Source: a virus
Virus record (IMG/VR): IMGVR_UViG_3300044641_004856
Span: 28,875 to 92,874 of that record
Length of the DNA: 64,000 nt
Reading direction: 5' to 3' (one strand)
A program made the position numbers and the translations under genes. The first letter of the stretch is position 1; every line of letters begins with the position of its first letter. The notes under the pieces were generated by a model. It was not told the DNA's origin, searched no databases, and worked only from the letters and a program-made list of their open reading frames with translations. Positions 41,644 to 49,835 of the stretch are shown one piece after another.

Positions 41644-42242
41644 GCAAGAAACCACGGACAAAAACTAAAAGCGGTAAGCCACTACTTAAGTCAGGAAAAA
41701 TTGCTGTCCCTACAGTAAAAAGAGGTGAAGACGGAAAGTTAGTTGGCACTTCTCCTCAAGAAAGGGAGGCTGCTCGTAGAACAGAACTACCTACGGCTGA
41801 CAGAAACAAAATGGGAGTTCCAGAACCAACGGTTGGTTCAGTCCAAAGAGTTTCAGCAGTTCGTGGTGTTGGCACACCCGCAAAAGGTGCAGCAGGTTCT
41901 TACCCTGTTATAAAGGGTCTTGTAGACCAAGCAAGAATGCACCTAAAGAACATGCAAGAAACTCACGGAACCCCAGCCTTCCATGAGCACCATGAGTCCT
42001 TTAACCAAGTCCATGCAACCCTAGCCATAGGTGCTCCAGACATTCATGTGTCCCTCAAAGTGGCAAAAGACCAAGTGGTGAACCCCACCGAAAACTCTTC
42101 AAAGCACTTAGCCCTGGCTCATCAAGCAATTGATGACAGACTTAGCATTTATAAGAACTCCTCAGAGAGTAACATTGAGAATAGTCAAGCAGGCTATCAG
42201 GAACGTATGAGAAAAATTCGTGCTGAAAGGAACAACTCATGA
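41640..42242 (+). CDS. Hypothetical basic/helical protein, 200 aa
   Basis: ATGA overlap. The N-terminal ~90 residues are basic and unstructured (TKTKSGKPLLKSGKI). Residues ~100-170 are helical with several His (HEHHESFNQVHATLAIG), and the C-terminus is charged (QERMRKIRAERNN). It could be a DNA-condensing or tail-like accessory, with no recognised domain. Confidence 0.45.
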   Translation: MSKKPRTKTKSGKPLLKSGKIAVPTVKRGEDGKLVGTSPQEREAARRTELPTADRNKMGVPEPTVGSVQRVSAVRGVGTPAKGAAGSYPVIKGLVDQARMHLKNMQETHGTPAFHEHHESFNQVHATLAIGAPDIHVSLKVAKDQVVNPTENSSKHLALAHQAIDDRLSIYKNSSESNIENSQAGYQERMRKIRAERNNS

Positions 42243-42556
42243 ATTGGAATGACCGCCGTAAGGCAAAAAATGCTGCAAGTTCAGAAATGAAAAAAAACCT
42301 TTCTGCTATGGCAAAAGCGGGAACTTTACGTGCAGAACCAAAGCGTTCCGCAGATAACTGGTCAAGTACTGGAAAAGACGAACGCCGTGCTGTTTCTAAT
42401 GAAGCACGTCAAGTTGGTTGGGAAGCAGGCAACGACCCATACGCTAGAGCAAAAAATTACAAGACTGCAGCAAAACGTGTCTCCGACAACCCTGCAAAGT
42501 ATCACTTGAGTGATAAAGAACCAATGCGAGCAAATCCAAAGAAGGCAGGTAAATAA
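42239..42556 (+). CDS. Basic protein, 105 aa
   Basis: Overlaps the upstream stop (ATGA). Lys/Arg/Ala/Asn-rich (RRKAKNAASSEMKKNLSAMA) with predicted helices, no cysteine. No family recognised. Charge suggests nucleic-acid binding, but nothing else indicates function. Confidence 0.45.
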   Translation: MNWNDRRKAKNAASSEMKKNLSAMAKAGTLRAEPKRSADNWSSTGKDERRAVSNEARQVGWEAGNDPYARAKNYKTAAKRVSDNPAKYHLSDKEPMRANPKKAGK

Positions 42557-42558
42557 TC

Positions 42559-42765
42559 ATGGCAGTTAACTCATCACGTTCAATGAACGCTTCACTAGAT
42601 GCTGGTGCAACAGACGGTAAGTATCGTAAGGCTCGTCCTGATACTGAAGTTGTTGCAGGTGCAGGCACTGAAGAAACTTTGGCTAATCGCCAAGCACTAC
42701 ACCCATTTCTTAACTATGGTTTTGCAACTACTGAACATCCAAATAAGGTAAACCCTGGTAAGTAA
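42559..42765 (+). CDS. Small protein, 68 aa
   Basis: Starts two bases after the upstream stop after AGGTAAATAATC. Composed of SSRSMNASLDAGATDGKYRK and a C-terminal ALHPFLNYGFATTEH. Largely disordered. Stop adjoins the next ATG. No function seen. Confidence 0.45.
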   Translation: MAVNSSRSMNASLDAGATDGKYRKARPDTEVVAGAGTEETLANRQALHPFLNYGFATTEHPNKVNPGK

Positions 42766-42954
42766 ATGACGAAAAAAAGACCTCGTGGCATTGGTGCTAA
42801 AGCAGGTAAAGGTGGAGCAAAGCAAGTAAGAGTTGAGTTCACCGAAGAACGTAAAGAAGGTGGTGGGGCAAAGCCTAACCGTAAAAAAGGTGGCAAAGTT
42901 AGAAGACCAATTCCAACCGTTGGTGGTAGGAAGCGTCGCGTTCAAATAGATTAA
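42766..42954 (+). CDS. Very basic protein, 62 aa
   Basis: Starts immediately after the previous stop. About 40% Lys/Arg with Gly (KKRPRGIGAKAGKGGAKQ, then RKKGGKVRRPIP). No fold, no cysteine. Charge and size suggest an RNA/DNA-binding or packaging peptide. It closes the basic block. Confidence 0.45.
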   Translation: MTKKRPRGIGAKAGKGGAKQVRVEFTEERKEGGGAKPNRKKGGKVRRPIPTVGGRKRRVQID

Positions 42955-42994
42955 TTAACGGTAGACTTACCGTTTACTAAACAAGGAGTAATAC

Positions 42995-43549
42995 ATGGGC
43001 CAAATCCCTCTATTGGGTTCTCGTAAATCTGATGACCACAACTCTGGTCCAGTCATTCGTCTTTTGCACTGCAAAGTGTGTAACAGTATTGAAGAACTTC
43101 CACCTTACACAGGTGCTCCAGAACAAGACTACTTATTAGAAATTGCTTGCGAAAAGCATAAGTTTCCTTCTGGAGAAGAACATAAAGGATTGCTCTTTAT
43201 TGTTCCAGTAAAGGCGTGGGCTAATACAGATGCTCGCAAAGATATGATTCGCCAAATTAAAGGTGGTGGCTCTAAAGGCCTTGACGAAATTGACTCTACT
43301 TTCTACGATACTAAGAGTCAATTTGGTGAAGATGCCATGAACTGCTGGAAGAGCAGAAATAGACCACAAGACAGTTGCCCTGATTATCAGACTGACAGCA
43401 AGAAACTTGTGCCTAATACAAAAAAGGAAAGAAAAGAGTTAGGATTAGACACAACGATGGCAGGACCAAAAAATTACTTGTGTCATTTTTGTCCAATCCA
43501 CGCTAAGGTAGTCCAACGTAAACGACAACTGATGGGAATGTATGACTAA
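42995..43549 (+). CDS. Cysteine-containing conserved phage protein, 184 aa
   Basis: After AAGGAGTAA and a 40-base gap. CKVCNSIEELPPYTGAPE (residues ~27-44), NCWKSRNRPQDSCPDY and YLCHFCPIH suggest several zinc sites; the middle (LLFIVPVKAWANTDARK) is a short beta-helix segment. No family name known to me. Function could be a structural zinc protein. Its end overlaps the next start. Confidence 0.55.
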   Translation: MGQIPLLGSRKSDDHNSGPVIRLLHCKVCNSIEELPPYTGAPEQDYLLEIACEKHKFPSGEEHKGLLFIVPVKAWANTDARKDMIRQIKGGGSKGLDEIDSTFYDTKSQFGEDAMNCWKSRNRPQDSCPDYQTDSKKLVPNTKKERKELGLDTTMAGPKNYLCHFCPIHAKVVQRKRQLMGMYD

Positions 43550-43898
43550 CATGGAAAACGCTAACCTAGACCTCGATTTCTACTTTGTTGTAGGAGTTGA
43601 AAAAGACGGAAATATCCAAACTTACAAGGAGTTACCTTCAAACGTAACTACTGAACGTCAAGCATCAACGTTTGACATTTACAAAGTTGCAAAAGAGATT
43701 GTCTCTGACATTGAGGCTTCACTACTTGCAGACCGCGTAGTTGCTGGTGTTATGAATGCTATGGCACAACGTGACATGACAGTTCAAGAAAGAATTGCTC
43801 AAAACCTAAAAGAACGCGGTGTTGAGTTTGACGCAAGCAACGGTCAAGAAGTTTCTTTTTCAACCGACCCTGTTGAAGCAGAAGTTGTAGAAGACTAA
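43542..43898 (+). CDS. Hypothetical protein, 118 aa
   Basis: ATG 43542 overlaps the upstream gene by 8 bases. Residues ~1-40: LDFYFVVGVEKDGNIQTYKE, a strand pair; ~47-90 are helical (VAKEIVSDIEASLLADRVV). The C-terminus is acidic. No family recognised. Confidence 0.5.
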   Translation: MTNMENANLDLDFYFVVGVEKDGNIQTYKELPSNVTTERQASTFDIYKVAKEIVSDIEASLLADRVVAGVMNAMAQRDMTVQERIAQNLKERGVEFDASNGQEVSFSTDPVEAEVVED

Positions 43899-43899
43899 A

Positions 43900-44112
43900 A
43901 TGGTTGCCATTGAGATGTCTTGTGCTTGTGGGGCTTCGCTAAGCCTTACAGGAGACAAAGAAGAGACTGAACAACTATGGCATCTCACACATAGGTTTAC
44001 CAACGCTCATACAGTTTGTGGCTTCATTGATGCTCCTGCTGTAGATAAAGAGCGACGTGTTCCTATGAAAAAGCACTTCTTCAAGCCGATAATTGAGGAC
44101 GATGAAGAGTAA
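43900..44112 (+). CDS. Small zinc-knuckle-like protein, 70 aa
   Basis: Starts two bases after the upstream stop. EMSCACGASLSLTGDKEET has CxC, and HTVCGFIDAP adds a third Cys; the end is acidic (PIIEDDEE). The Cys-His layout (SCAC, LWHLTHRFTNAH) would fit a small zinc finger. No function assigned. Confidence 0.5.
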   Translation: MVAIEMSCACGASLSLTGDKEETEQLWHLTHRFTNAHTVCGFIDAPAVDKERRVPMKKHFFKPIIEDDEE

Positions 44113-44121
44113 AATAAAAGC

Positions 44122-45063
44122 ATGAACCGCAACGATGCTTTAACGCGAGTGGTTGGCTCAGTAAACATTTCTGAGGCAACCACTTCGTATTTTTCTAACC
44201 CTGAAAACGAGTTAGACCCTATTTTATTCCAAGGACAGACTGTAAAGCCATGGATTCGTAACAGTCTTTTAAGAATGATAAAAGATTGCTTAGACACAAC
44301 TTATAGGTCACAAGAATCTTGGGCAACTGCGTGGTTAGCAGGTTCAGGTGTTTCTTACCAATGGAAAGTGCAACGTTCACCTGCAGACCTTGATGTATTA
44401 ATCGGCGTGGATTATTTAACCTTTCGACGAAGTAATCCTGAATACACGCAGTTATCTGATACTGAAATTAGCAAGATGATAAACGATGACTTTCGCACCA
44501 AACTTATGCCCAACACTAAAAATTGGGAAGGCTATGAAGTCACCTTCTACGTAAACCCTGGTGCTACAGACATTCGTGTTATCAAACCTTATGCTGCTTA
44601 CGATTTAACACATAGTGAGTGGACAGTGCACCCTGACCCACAAGCACAACCAAAAAGTAATAGAGCATGGGAAGACGCAACACTTCGGGATAAACAAAAA
44701 GCCGTTGAGTTAGTCTCTAGGTATTCAACTGCAACTACAACATTACAAGCAGCCACTAACCCTGCTTCTCGAAGAAACGCTGAGTCACAATTACTTACTG
44801 TTTTAGAACAAGCATCTGCTTTGTGGGATGACATCCACAGTAGTAGAAAGAAAGCCTTTTCTGAAGCAGGAGAAGGCTACGGAGATTTCTACAACTACCG
44901 ATGGCAGGCAGGAAAAAAACTGGGGACTATTGCAGTTCTTCGCGTTATGAAAGATTACCTAGATTCTTTTAAAGAAACCGATGAGTTAGAAACTTACGGC
45001 GTAACACTTCCAGATACACAAACACTTATTCGTAGAGCAGCGACATACAGAACAGGCAGATAA
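44122..45063 (+). CDS. Nucleotidyltransferase-like protein
   Basis: 313 aa after AAATAAAAGC. WLAGSGVSYQWKV followed by SPADLDVLIGVDYL (residues ~72-98) resembles the GSx(n)DxD core of nucleotidyltransferases, in which the two Asp bind metal. The remainder is helical and has a Glu/Lys-rich coil. It may add a nucleotide to a substrate, perhaps RNA or protein, but the acceptor is unknown. Followed by a HAD-like and a TGT-like gene. Confidence 0.55.
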   Translation: MNRNDALTRVVGSVNISEATTSYFSNPENELDPILFQGQTVKPWIRNSLLRMIKDCLDTTYRSQESWATAWLAGSGVSYQWKVQRSPADLDVLIGVDYLTFRRSNPEYTQLSDTEISKMINDDFRTKLMPNTKNWEGYEVTFYVNPGATDIRVIKPYAAYDLTHSEWTVHPDPQAQPKSNRAWEDATLRDKQKAVELVSRYSTATTTLQAATNPASRRNAESQLLTVLEQASALWDDIHSSRKKAFSEAGEGYGDFYNYRWQAGKKLGTIAVLRVMKDYLDSFKETDELETYGVTLPDTQTLIRRAATYRTGR

Positions 45064-45064
45064 C

Positions 45065-45559
45065 TTGAACATACTCGTAGCATTAGAAGGTGTATTAAGT
45101 TCGGATAACAGTGATAACCCAAGCAGAGTCGGTGCTATGGTTTATTACGGATTTAAACCTGCTCATAGAGTTGCAATTTTTACTTCTTGGAGTAAACCTC
45201 AAGCAGAGCATTGGCTAAACGTAAATGGGTTTGTTGGTTATGACGAACTCATTGACAACACCTATGACCTTATTGGTGATGAGTTGGCTCAACGCCAAAT
45301 TACCGTTGCACGGTCAAGACAACAGGTAGAACTCTTGGTCACTGGTGACCCAAAGTTGGCAGCATGGGCATTTGAGCAAGGGCTACCTTCTTTAGTATTA
45401 GCCCACCCAGACACAATGCTTGTGCAAAATCGTCCCGATGCCCCAAAGAAGATGCGGGCTTGGACAGACATTGAAGACGTAATCACCAAAAGAAACATCA
45501 AGCGTTCTTTAGACATGTCTAAAGACGATGATGGTGCTCTTTTTAGATTTGATGACTAA
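45065..45559 (+). CDS. Degenerate HAD-like protein
   Basis: 164 aa from TTG. The order of elements (NILVALEGVLSSDN, VAIFTSWSKPQAEHWL, LVTGDPKLAAWAFEQGLPSL) resembles the HAD fold, but the catalytic DxD position reads ALEGV, so phosphatase activity is likely lost. The SDNSD stretch at codons ~13-17 includes GGATAACAGTGATAAC, part of a repeated DNA motif described elsewhere. It may be a binding protein. Confidence 0.45.
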   Translation: MNILVALEGVLSSDNSDNPSRVGAMVYYGFKPAHRVAIFTSWSKPQAEHWLNVNGFVGYDELIDNTYDLIGDELAQRQITVARSRQQVELLVTGDPKLAAWAFEQGLPSLVLAHPDTMLVQNRPDAPKKMRAWTDIEDVITKRNIKRSLDMSKDDDGALFRFDD

Positions 45560-45561
45560 TT

Positions 45562-47079
45562 ATGAACATTATCTACGGGGGCACCGAAGTTGGCAGCAAC
45601 CGAACGCTGCTCGAATCCATGGGTGTTACCCGCATGGCACTTTCTTTTTACGCTTTAAAGAAGCGTGGATTACCCCAAAAGAAGTTATGGCTAGTCTCTG
45701 AGCACTTCCTACCTACACTAGACATCTTGGTAGATTCTGGCATTGCCCAGGCTGAACGTGATGGGCTGTCTAAAGAGGAACTAACTTCTTTAGGGGCTGA
45801 ATACCAAGAGTTTGTCGCCAATAACCTGGATTCTATTCTGGGGTTTGTTGAAGCAGACTCTCAGACCCTAGGGTTAGATTGGATTCTCCAAGAGCGGGCT
45901 TCCTTTGAGCATGACCCTAAATTGTGGGTTGTATGGCATGACTCCTACGGGCTTCCAACCCTGCGAGAATGGGCTAGACGTTACTCAAATATCGCCATAC
46001 CCCACGCCACTATTGAAGCCTCTACGAGCCTTGCAGGGGTTACTAGAGGGCTGTCTAGCCAGTATGGGACGAAGTTCCACGCCCTAGGCTCAGCCAAGCC
46101 TGATAACCTTCGTCAGATACCGTTTACAACCGCTACGACCCTATCGTGGCTATCTCCCATGAGAAATGGGGAGACCATAATTTGGGACGGAACTAAAATA
46201 GTTCGGTATCCCAAGAAGATGATGGGGCAAGCGAGAAAACGCTACTCGTCAGTAATAGCCAAGGCTAATTTAGACTACGATGCGTTCTTAAAGAACAATG
46301 GGGTGGAATCCTCTAAGGTTGCAGTCTGGTCATACCAACAGTTGGAGAAATCAATGGACAAGAAACGCCCCGACCTTCACATAATTGAGGGGGGAAAAGA
46401 GCCTCTGTTATCTGATAACAGTGAGACACCCCTACTAAGCACTTTCGCGGAAACATGGGGTCACCCTTCTGATAACAGTGACCTAGAGATGCGGAAAGAT
46501 TCTGCGGTAGAAGAGCCTAAAAAGTTGATTGAAAGAGACCCTGAAGAGGTCACAAGCCTACCTGTCTTTGGCTACAAGATGAAGACGATTGTAGACACAG
46601 ATGACGAGGGAAATGACGTTCTAAAAGAAGTCCCTCTAGTCCAAACTACTGGCACTTCTTTACGCCAATGTGACACCTGTTTTGTTGCTTCGAACTGCCC
46701 AGCCTTCAAACCACAGAACTCCTGTGCCTTTAACCTACCTGTTGCTATTCAGACTAAAGAACAGTTAAAAGCCCTATTAAATGCCGTTATAGAGATGCAA
46801 GGAGCACGAGTTGCCTTCTCTCGGTTTGCAGAAGAGTTAAACGGAGGTTACCCTGACCCCAATACTTCGCAAGAGATTGACCGCCTTTTCAAGTTAGTAA
46901 AGGGTATGAAAGAGTTGGAAGAGAACCGCGAGTTCATTAGAATTACAGCAGAACGACAGTCTTCAGGAGGGGTGCTTTCAGCCATCTTTGGAGACCGAGC
47001 ACAGGCACTAAAAGACCTTCCAAATGGGGGTTTGAACGAAGCAGAAACTACGAAAATTATTCAACAAAGCCTAGAATAG
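45562..47079 (+). CDS. TGT/DpdA-like TIM-barrel protein (candidate)
   Basis: 505 aa. Residues ~1-60: IIYGGTEVGSNRTLLESMG, MALSFYALKKRGLP, then LDILVDSGIAQ with a DSG motif like the TGT active-site loop (DSGGFQ). Later EADSQTLGLDW, LWVVWHDSYGLPTLREWA, and KFHALGSAKPDNLRQIPFTT then LSWLSPMRNG are in the order expected of a tRNA-guanine transglycosylase/DpdA barrel. C-terminal ~370-390 has CDTC, NC and SC, a possible zinc site. It may exchange a base in DNA or RNA. No queC/D/E or folE genes are in the window. The family call is inference. Confidence 0.5.
   Translation: MNIIYGGTEVGSNRTLLESMGVTRMALSFYALKKRGLPQKKLWLVSEHFLPTLDILVDSGIAQAERDGLSKEELTSLGAEYQEFVANNLDSILGFVEADSQTLGLDWILQERASFEHDPKLWVVWHDSYGLPTLREWARRYSNIAIPHATIEASTSLAGVTRGLSSQYGTKFHALGSAKPDNLRQIPFTTATTLSWLSPMRNGETIIWDGTKIVRYPKKMMGQARKRYSSVIAKANLDYDAFLKNNGVESSKVAVWSYQQLEKSMDKKRPDLHIIEGGKEPLLSDNSETPLLSTFAETWGHPSDNSDLEMRKDSAVEEPKKLIERDPEEVTSLPVFGYKMKTIVDTDDEGNDVLKEVPLVQTTGTSLRQCDTCFVASNCPAFKPQNSCAFNLPVAIQTKEQLKALLNAVIEMQGARVAFSRFAEELNGGYPDPNTSQEIDRLFKLVKGMKELEENREFIRITAERQSSGGVLSAIFGDRAQALKDLPNGGLNEAETTKIIQQSLE
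46407..46419 (+). promoter_or_regulatory. Palindrome GTTATCTGATAAC, copy 1
   Basis: Perfect 13-bp palindrome, extended to CTGTTATC/GATAACAG (46405-46421). It lies inside the TGT-like gene. A half site TCTGATAACAGTGA recurs near 46469, and an exact 13-mer recurs at 47079. Operator-like, function unproven. Confidence 0.4.
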
Positions 47080-47091
47080 TTATCTGATAAC
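47079..47091 (+). promoter_or_regulatory. Palindrome GTTATCTGATAAC, copy 2
   Basis: The same 13-bp palindrome as at 46407, here starting on the last base of the TGT-like gene's stop codon and running into the gap before the reductase gene. A possible binding site upstream of the ribonucleotide reductase; the gap (47080-47218) holds no other gene. Confidence 0.4.
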
Positions 47092-47218
47092 AGCAGGTGG
47101 AGAGACGTGGAACAAGGTGGGGGAAAATGGAGGCTTATTGTCAGGTGCATTAACATGATTTACCCAGCAAACTTCTACCTCTAATCTTCCTAAATCTTCC
47201 CTCCCGAAAGGTCTTTCA

Positions 47219-49264
47219 ATGTCATTTTTGTCTTTTAATCTTAACGAGGATTTTGTCTCAGGCTTCCGCTCAAAGAAGCCTCCTTTTGGCTACACCGATG
47301 CTGCTGGTAATTCTGTCGGGGAGATAACCTTCTTAAGAACCTATAGCCGTCTCAAAGAGGACGGAACTAAGGAGACTTGGGTTGACGTTTGTGAGCGTGT
47401 AATCAATGGAATGTATTCCCTACAGAAAGACCACGCTAAATCCCAGCGTCTACCTTGGAATGACTCCAAGGCTCAGTCTTCGGCAAAAGAAGCCTTCGAA
47501 CGTCTTTTTGAATTAAAGTGGACTCCACCTGGTCGAGGACTTTGGGTAATGGGAACTTCTTTAGTAAACAAGCACCGCAACTCAGCAGCACTACAAAACT
47601 GTGCTTTTGTCTCTACCGTCGAAATGACCAAAAACAACCCCGCCAAACCTTTTGCTTTCCTCATGGAGGCTTCAATGCTAGGCGTGGGTGTGGGCTTTGA
47701 CGATAAGGGAGCGGATAAAGACTTTACTATCTATGAGCCTTCTAAAGCAGAGGCTAACTTTCAAACCTACGTAATCCCTGATACTCGTGAAGGCTGGGTC
47801 GAGTCTGTAACTCTTCTTTTGAACTCTTACTTAAAGGCTGACCAACCACGTTGGATTTTTGACTACTCTCTGATTCGCCCTGCAGGTGCACCTATCAAAA
47901 TCTTTGGTGGCACTGCTGCTGGACATGAACCTCTTTTGAGACTGCACGATTACCTTTATAAGATGTTTGAAAATCGGGCTGGTGAAAAGGTCACTCGTAA
48001 GGACATAGCAGACATTGGAAACCTTATTGGAGTCTGTGTTGTTTCAGGCAACGTCCGTCGTTCCGCAGAACTTCTTATTGGACGTATTGATGATGAAGAT
48101 TTCCTAAACCTAAAGAACGCAGATGTCTACCCTGAGCGTAACTCCTATGACCCTAAAAATCCTGGTTGGGCTTGGATGTCGAACAACTCTGTAGAAGCAA
48201 CTGTTGGCTCTGATTACTCTAAAATTGTTGACGGCATTATTCTTAATGGAGAACCAGGAATTGTTTGGCTAGATGTTTCAAGAAAATACGGAAGACTTGC
48301 TGACCCTATCAATAACAAAGACCACCGTATCGCTGGCTACAACCCTTGTGCAGAGCAAAGCCTAGAGTCTTTTGAATGTTGCACCTTGGTGGAGACGTAT
48401 CTCAACCGCCACAAAAATAAAGAAGACTTCTTAAGAACTCTAAAGTTTGCTTACCTATACGCAAAGACCGTAACTCTTCTTCCTACACACTGGGAAGAGA
48501 CCAACGCAATCATGCAACGCAATCGTCGCATTGGAACTTCAGTTTCAGGCATGGCTAACTTTGCTGACAATAAAGGCTTACCTGTTTTGCGTGATTGGCT
48601 TAACGAAGGCTACAAACTTGTGAAGAGTTACGACAGCACTTACTCAGAATGGCTTGGTGTTCGTGAGTCAATCAAGATGACAACGGTAAAGCCTTCAGGA
48701 ACAGTTTCAATCCTTGCTGGAGAATCTCCAGGAGTTCACTGGGCTTCAGGTGGTAAGTTCTTTAACAGAGCAATTCGCTTTGCTAACTCTGACCCAATGC
48801 TTCCTCTTTTCAAAATGGCTCAGTATCGAGTTGAGCCTGCTTCTGAATCTCCTGAAACAACTTCTGTTGTCTTCTTCCCGATTAAGACAGAGGCTAAGCG
48901 TGCTGAAAAAGAAGTTTCAATCTACGAAAAAATGGACTTAGCAGCAACTGCTCAGTTCTACTGGAGCGATAACTCTGTATCAGTTACAGTAACTTTCGAC
49001 CCTGAAAAAGAAAGTAAAGAGATTGGAACGGCTTTAAGAATGTTTGAGGGAAGAATGAAAACTGTTTCGTTCTTGCCGATGGGTAACGCTGTGTATCCAC
49101 AAATGCCTTACACGCAGATTACTGAACAAGAATACGAAGATGCAACTATGAAGTTGTTCCCTATTGACCTTGAAGGTGTTTATGCAGGTATGGCTTCAGA
49201 CGCTATCGGTGAGGCTTACTGCACTACAGATGCTTGTGAAGTTAAACTTATAAAAGAAGGTTAA
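47219..49264 (+). CDS. nrdJ: Adenosylcobalamin-dependent (class II) ribonucleotide reductase
   Basis: 681 aa with AAAGG before ATG. NPCAEQSLESFECC (active-site Cys), the preceding NCAFVSTVEM with the N-terminal redox Cys, VCVVSGNVRRSAE, TVKPSGTVSILAG and a C-terminal redox pair CTTDAC. The single-chain layout is that of monomeric B12-dependent triphosphate reductases. It makes deoxynucleotides for phage DNA. The need for cobalamin links it to the CobS/CobT-like genes at the right end. It converges with leftward genes at its stop. Confidence 0.9.
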   Translation: MSFLSFNLNEDFVSGFRSKKPPFGYTDAAGNSVGEITFLRTYSRLKEDGTKETWVDVCERVINGMYSLQKDHAKSQRLPWNDSKAQSSAKEAFERLFELKWTPPGRGLWVMGTSLVNKHRNSAALQNCAFVSTVEMTKNNPAKPFAFLMEASMLGVGVGFDDKGADKDFTIYEPSKAEANFQTYVIPDTREGWVESVTLLLNSYLKADQPRWIFDYSLIRPAGAPIKIFGGTAAGHEPLLRLHDYLYKMFENRAGEKVTRKDIADIGNLIGVCVVSGNVRRSAELLIGRIDDEDFLNLKNADVYPERNSYDPKNPGWAWMSNNSVEATVGSDYSKIVDGIILNGEPGIVWLDVSRKYGRLADPINNKDHRIAGYNPCAEQSLESFECCTLVETYLNRHKNKEDFLRTLKFAYLYAKTVTLLPTHWEETNAIMQRNRRIGTSVSGMANFADNKGLPVLRDWLNEGYKLVKSYDSTYSEWLGVRESIKMTTVKPSGTVSILAGESPGVHWASGGKFFNRAIRFANSDPMLPLFKMAQYRVEPASESPETTSVVFFPIKTEAKRAEKEVSIYEKMDLAATAQFYWSDNSVSVTVTFDPEKESKEIGTALRMFEGRMKTVSFLPMGNAVYPQMPYTQITEQEYEDATMKLFPIDLEGVYAGMASDAIGEAYCTTDACEVKLIKEG

Positions 49265-49597
49265 TTACTTCTTTTTGTTTTTAGGTGCTGGAGTTCTGGC
49301 ACGCTTTTTAGCAAGTTGTGCTTTTTGGGCTGCAGCAGTTCTATCTTTACTTGCTTTGGCTTCTGCTTCACGCTTTTTTGCTGCGTCATTAACTTCTTGC
49401 ATAGGTATAAGTTCACGAGAGGCTTTGATAATGTGAGGCTTGTTGTTTACAGTTGCTGTAACAATAGTTATCTTGTGGTCAGGGTTTTGTGGGTGTCTTC
49501 CAGTATGACGTGTTTGTCCATTACCTAGGTCTGTTTTAGTTCCTCGCTGAACTACGTAGTTTGCTTCGTCAGGAGTTGGTTTGTTCTCAGTTGCCAT
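49265..49597 (-). CDS. Basic protein, 110 aa
   Basis: The ATG at 49597 is preferred over one five codons earlier that falls near the terminator. Its TAA abuts the reductase stop on the other strand. The N-terminal half is beta-rich (HKITIVTATVNNKPHIIKAS), the C-terminal half a long basic helix (AAKKREAEAKASKDRTAAAQ then KKRARTPAPKNKKK), typical of nucleic-acid binding. No family recognised. A bidirectional terminator lies between it and the gene upstream. Confidence 0.6.
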   Translation of the reverse strand: MATENKPTPDEANYVVQRGTKTDLGNGQTRHTGRHPQNPDHKITIVTATVNNKPHIIKASRELIPMQEVNDAAKKREAEAKASKDRTAAAQKAQLAKKRARTPAPKNKKK

Positions 49598-49610
49598 AAG
49601 AAAATGATAC

Positions 49611-49650
49611 AAAAAAACCCCCCACAGCAGTTGCTGTAGGGGGTTTTTTT
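49611..49650. terminator. Bidirectional Rho-independent terminator
   Basis: AAAAAAACCCCCCACAGCA pairs with TGCTGTAGGGGGTTTTTTT around a GT loop, with runs of A and T at both ends, so it can end transcription from either side. It covers the stop codon of the leftward 51-aa gene and lies upstream of the 110-aa gene's start. Confidence 0.9.
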
Positions 49651-49804
49651 ACTTACCTAATCGTGTTTTTGCTTCGTTAGACTTAATACTGGAGTATCCA
49701 GTCTTCTTTTTATTCATACTTCCTGGAACTTTGCCACCAGGACCTTTATGATTGGCTTTACGAACTTCAAGACTTGCTTGTATTTTATCTAGGTGTTTGC
49801 CCAT
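49649..49804 (-). CDS. Small basic protein, 51 aa
   Basis: Minus strand, GGAGGAAATAAAC before ATG 49804. The product (MGKHLDKIQASLEVRKANHK and onward) is 51 residues, basic, with a Gly-rich turn (GPGGKVPGS). Its stop TAA lies within the terminator stem. No family known. Ribosome site and composition support expression. Confidence 0.6.
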   Translation of the reverse strand: MGKHLDKIQASLEVRKANHKGPGGKVPGSMNKKKTGYSSIKSNEAKTRLGK

Positions 49805-49835
49805 GTTTATTTCCTCCTCATAGTTGTAGGTTACA

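Noticed and set aside
47080-47218. Small gene between the TGT-like protein and the reductase
   Set aside because: Only very short open frames (under 20 codons) without ribosome sites are present.
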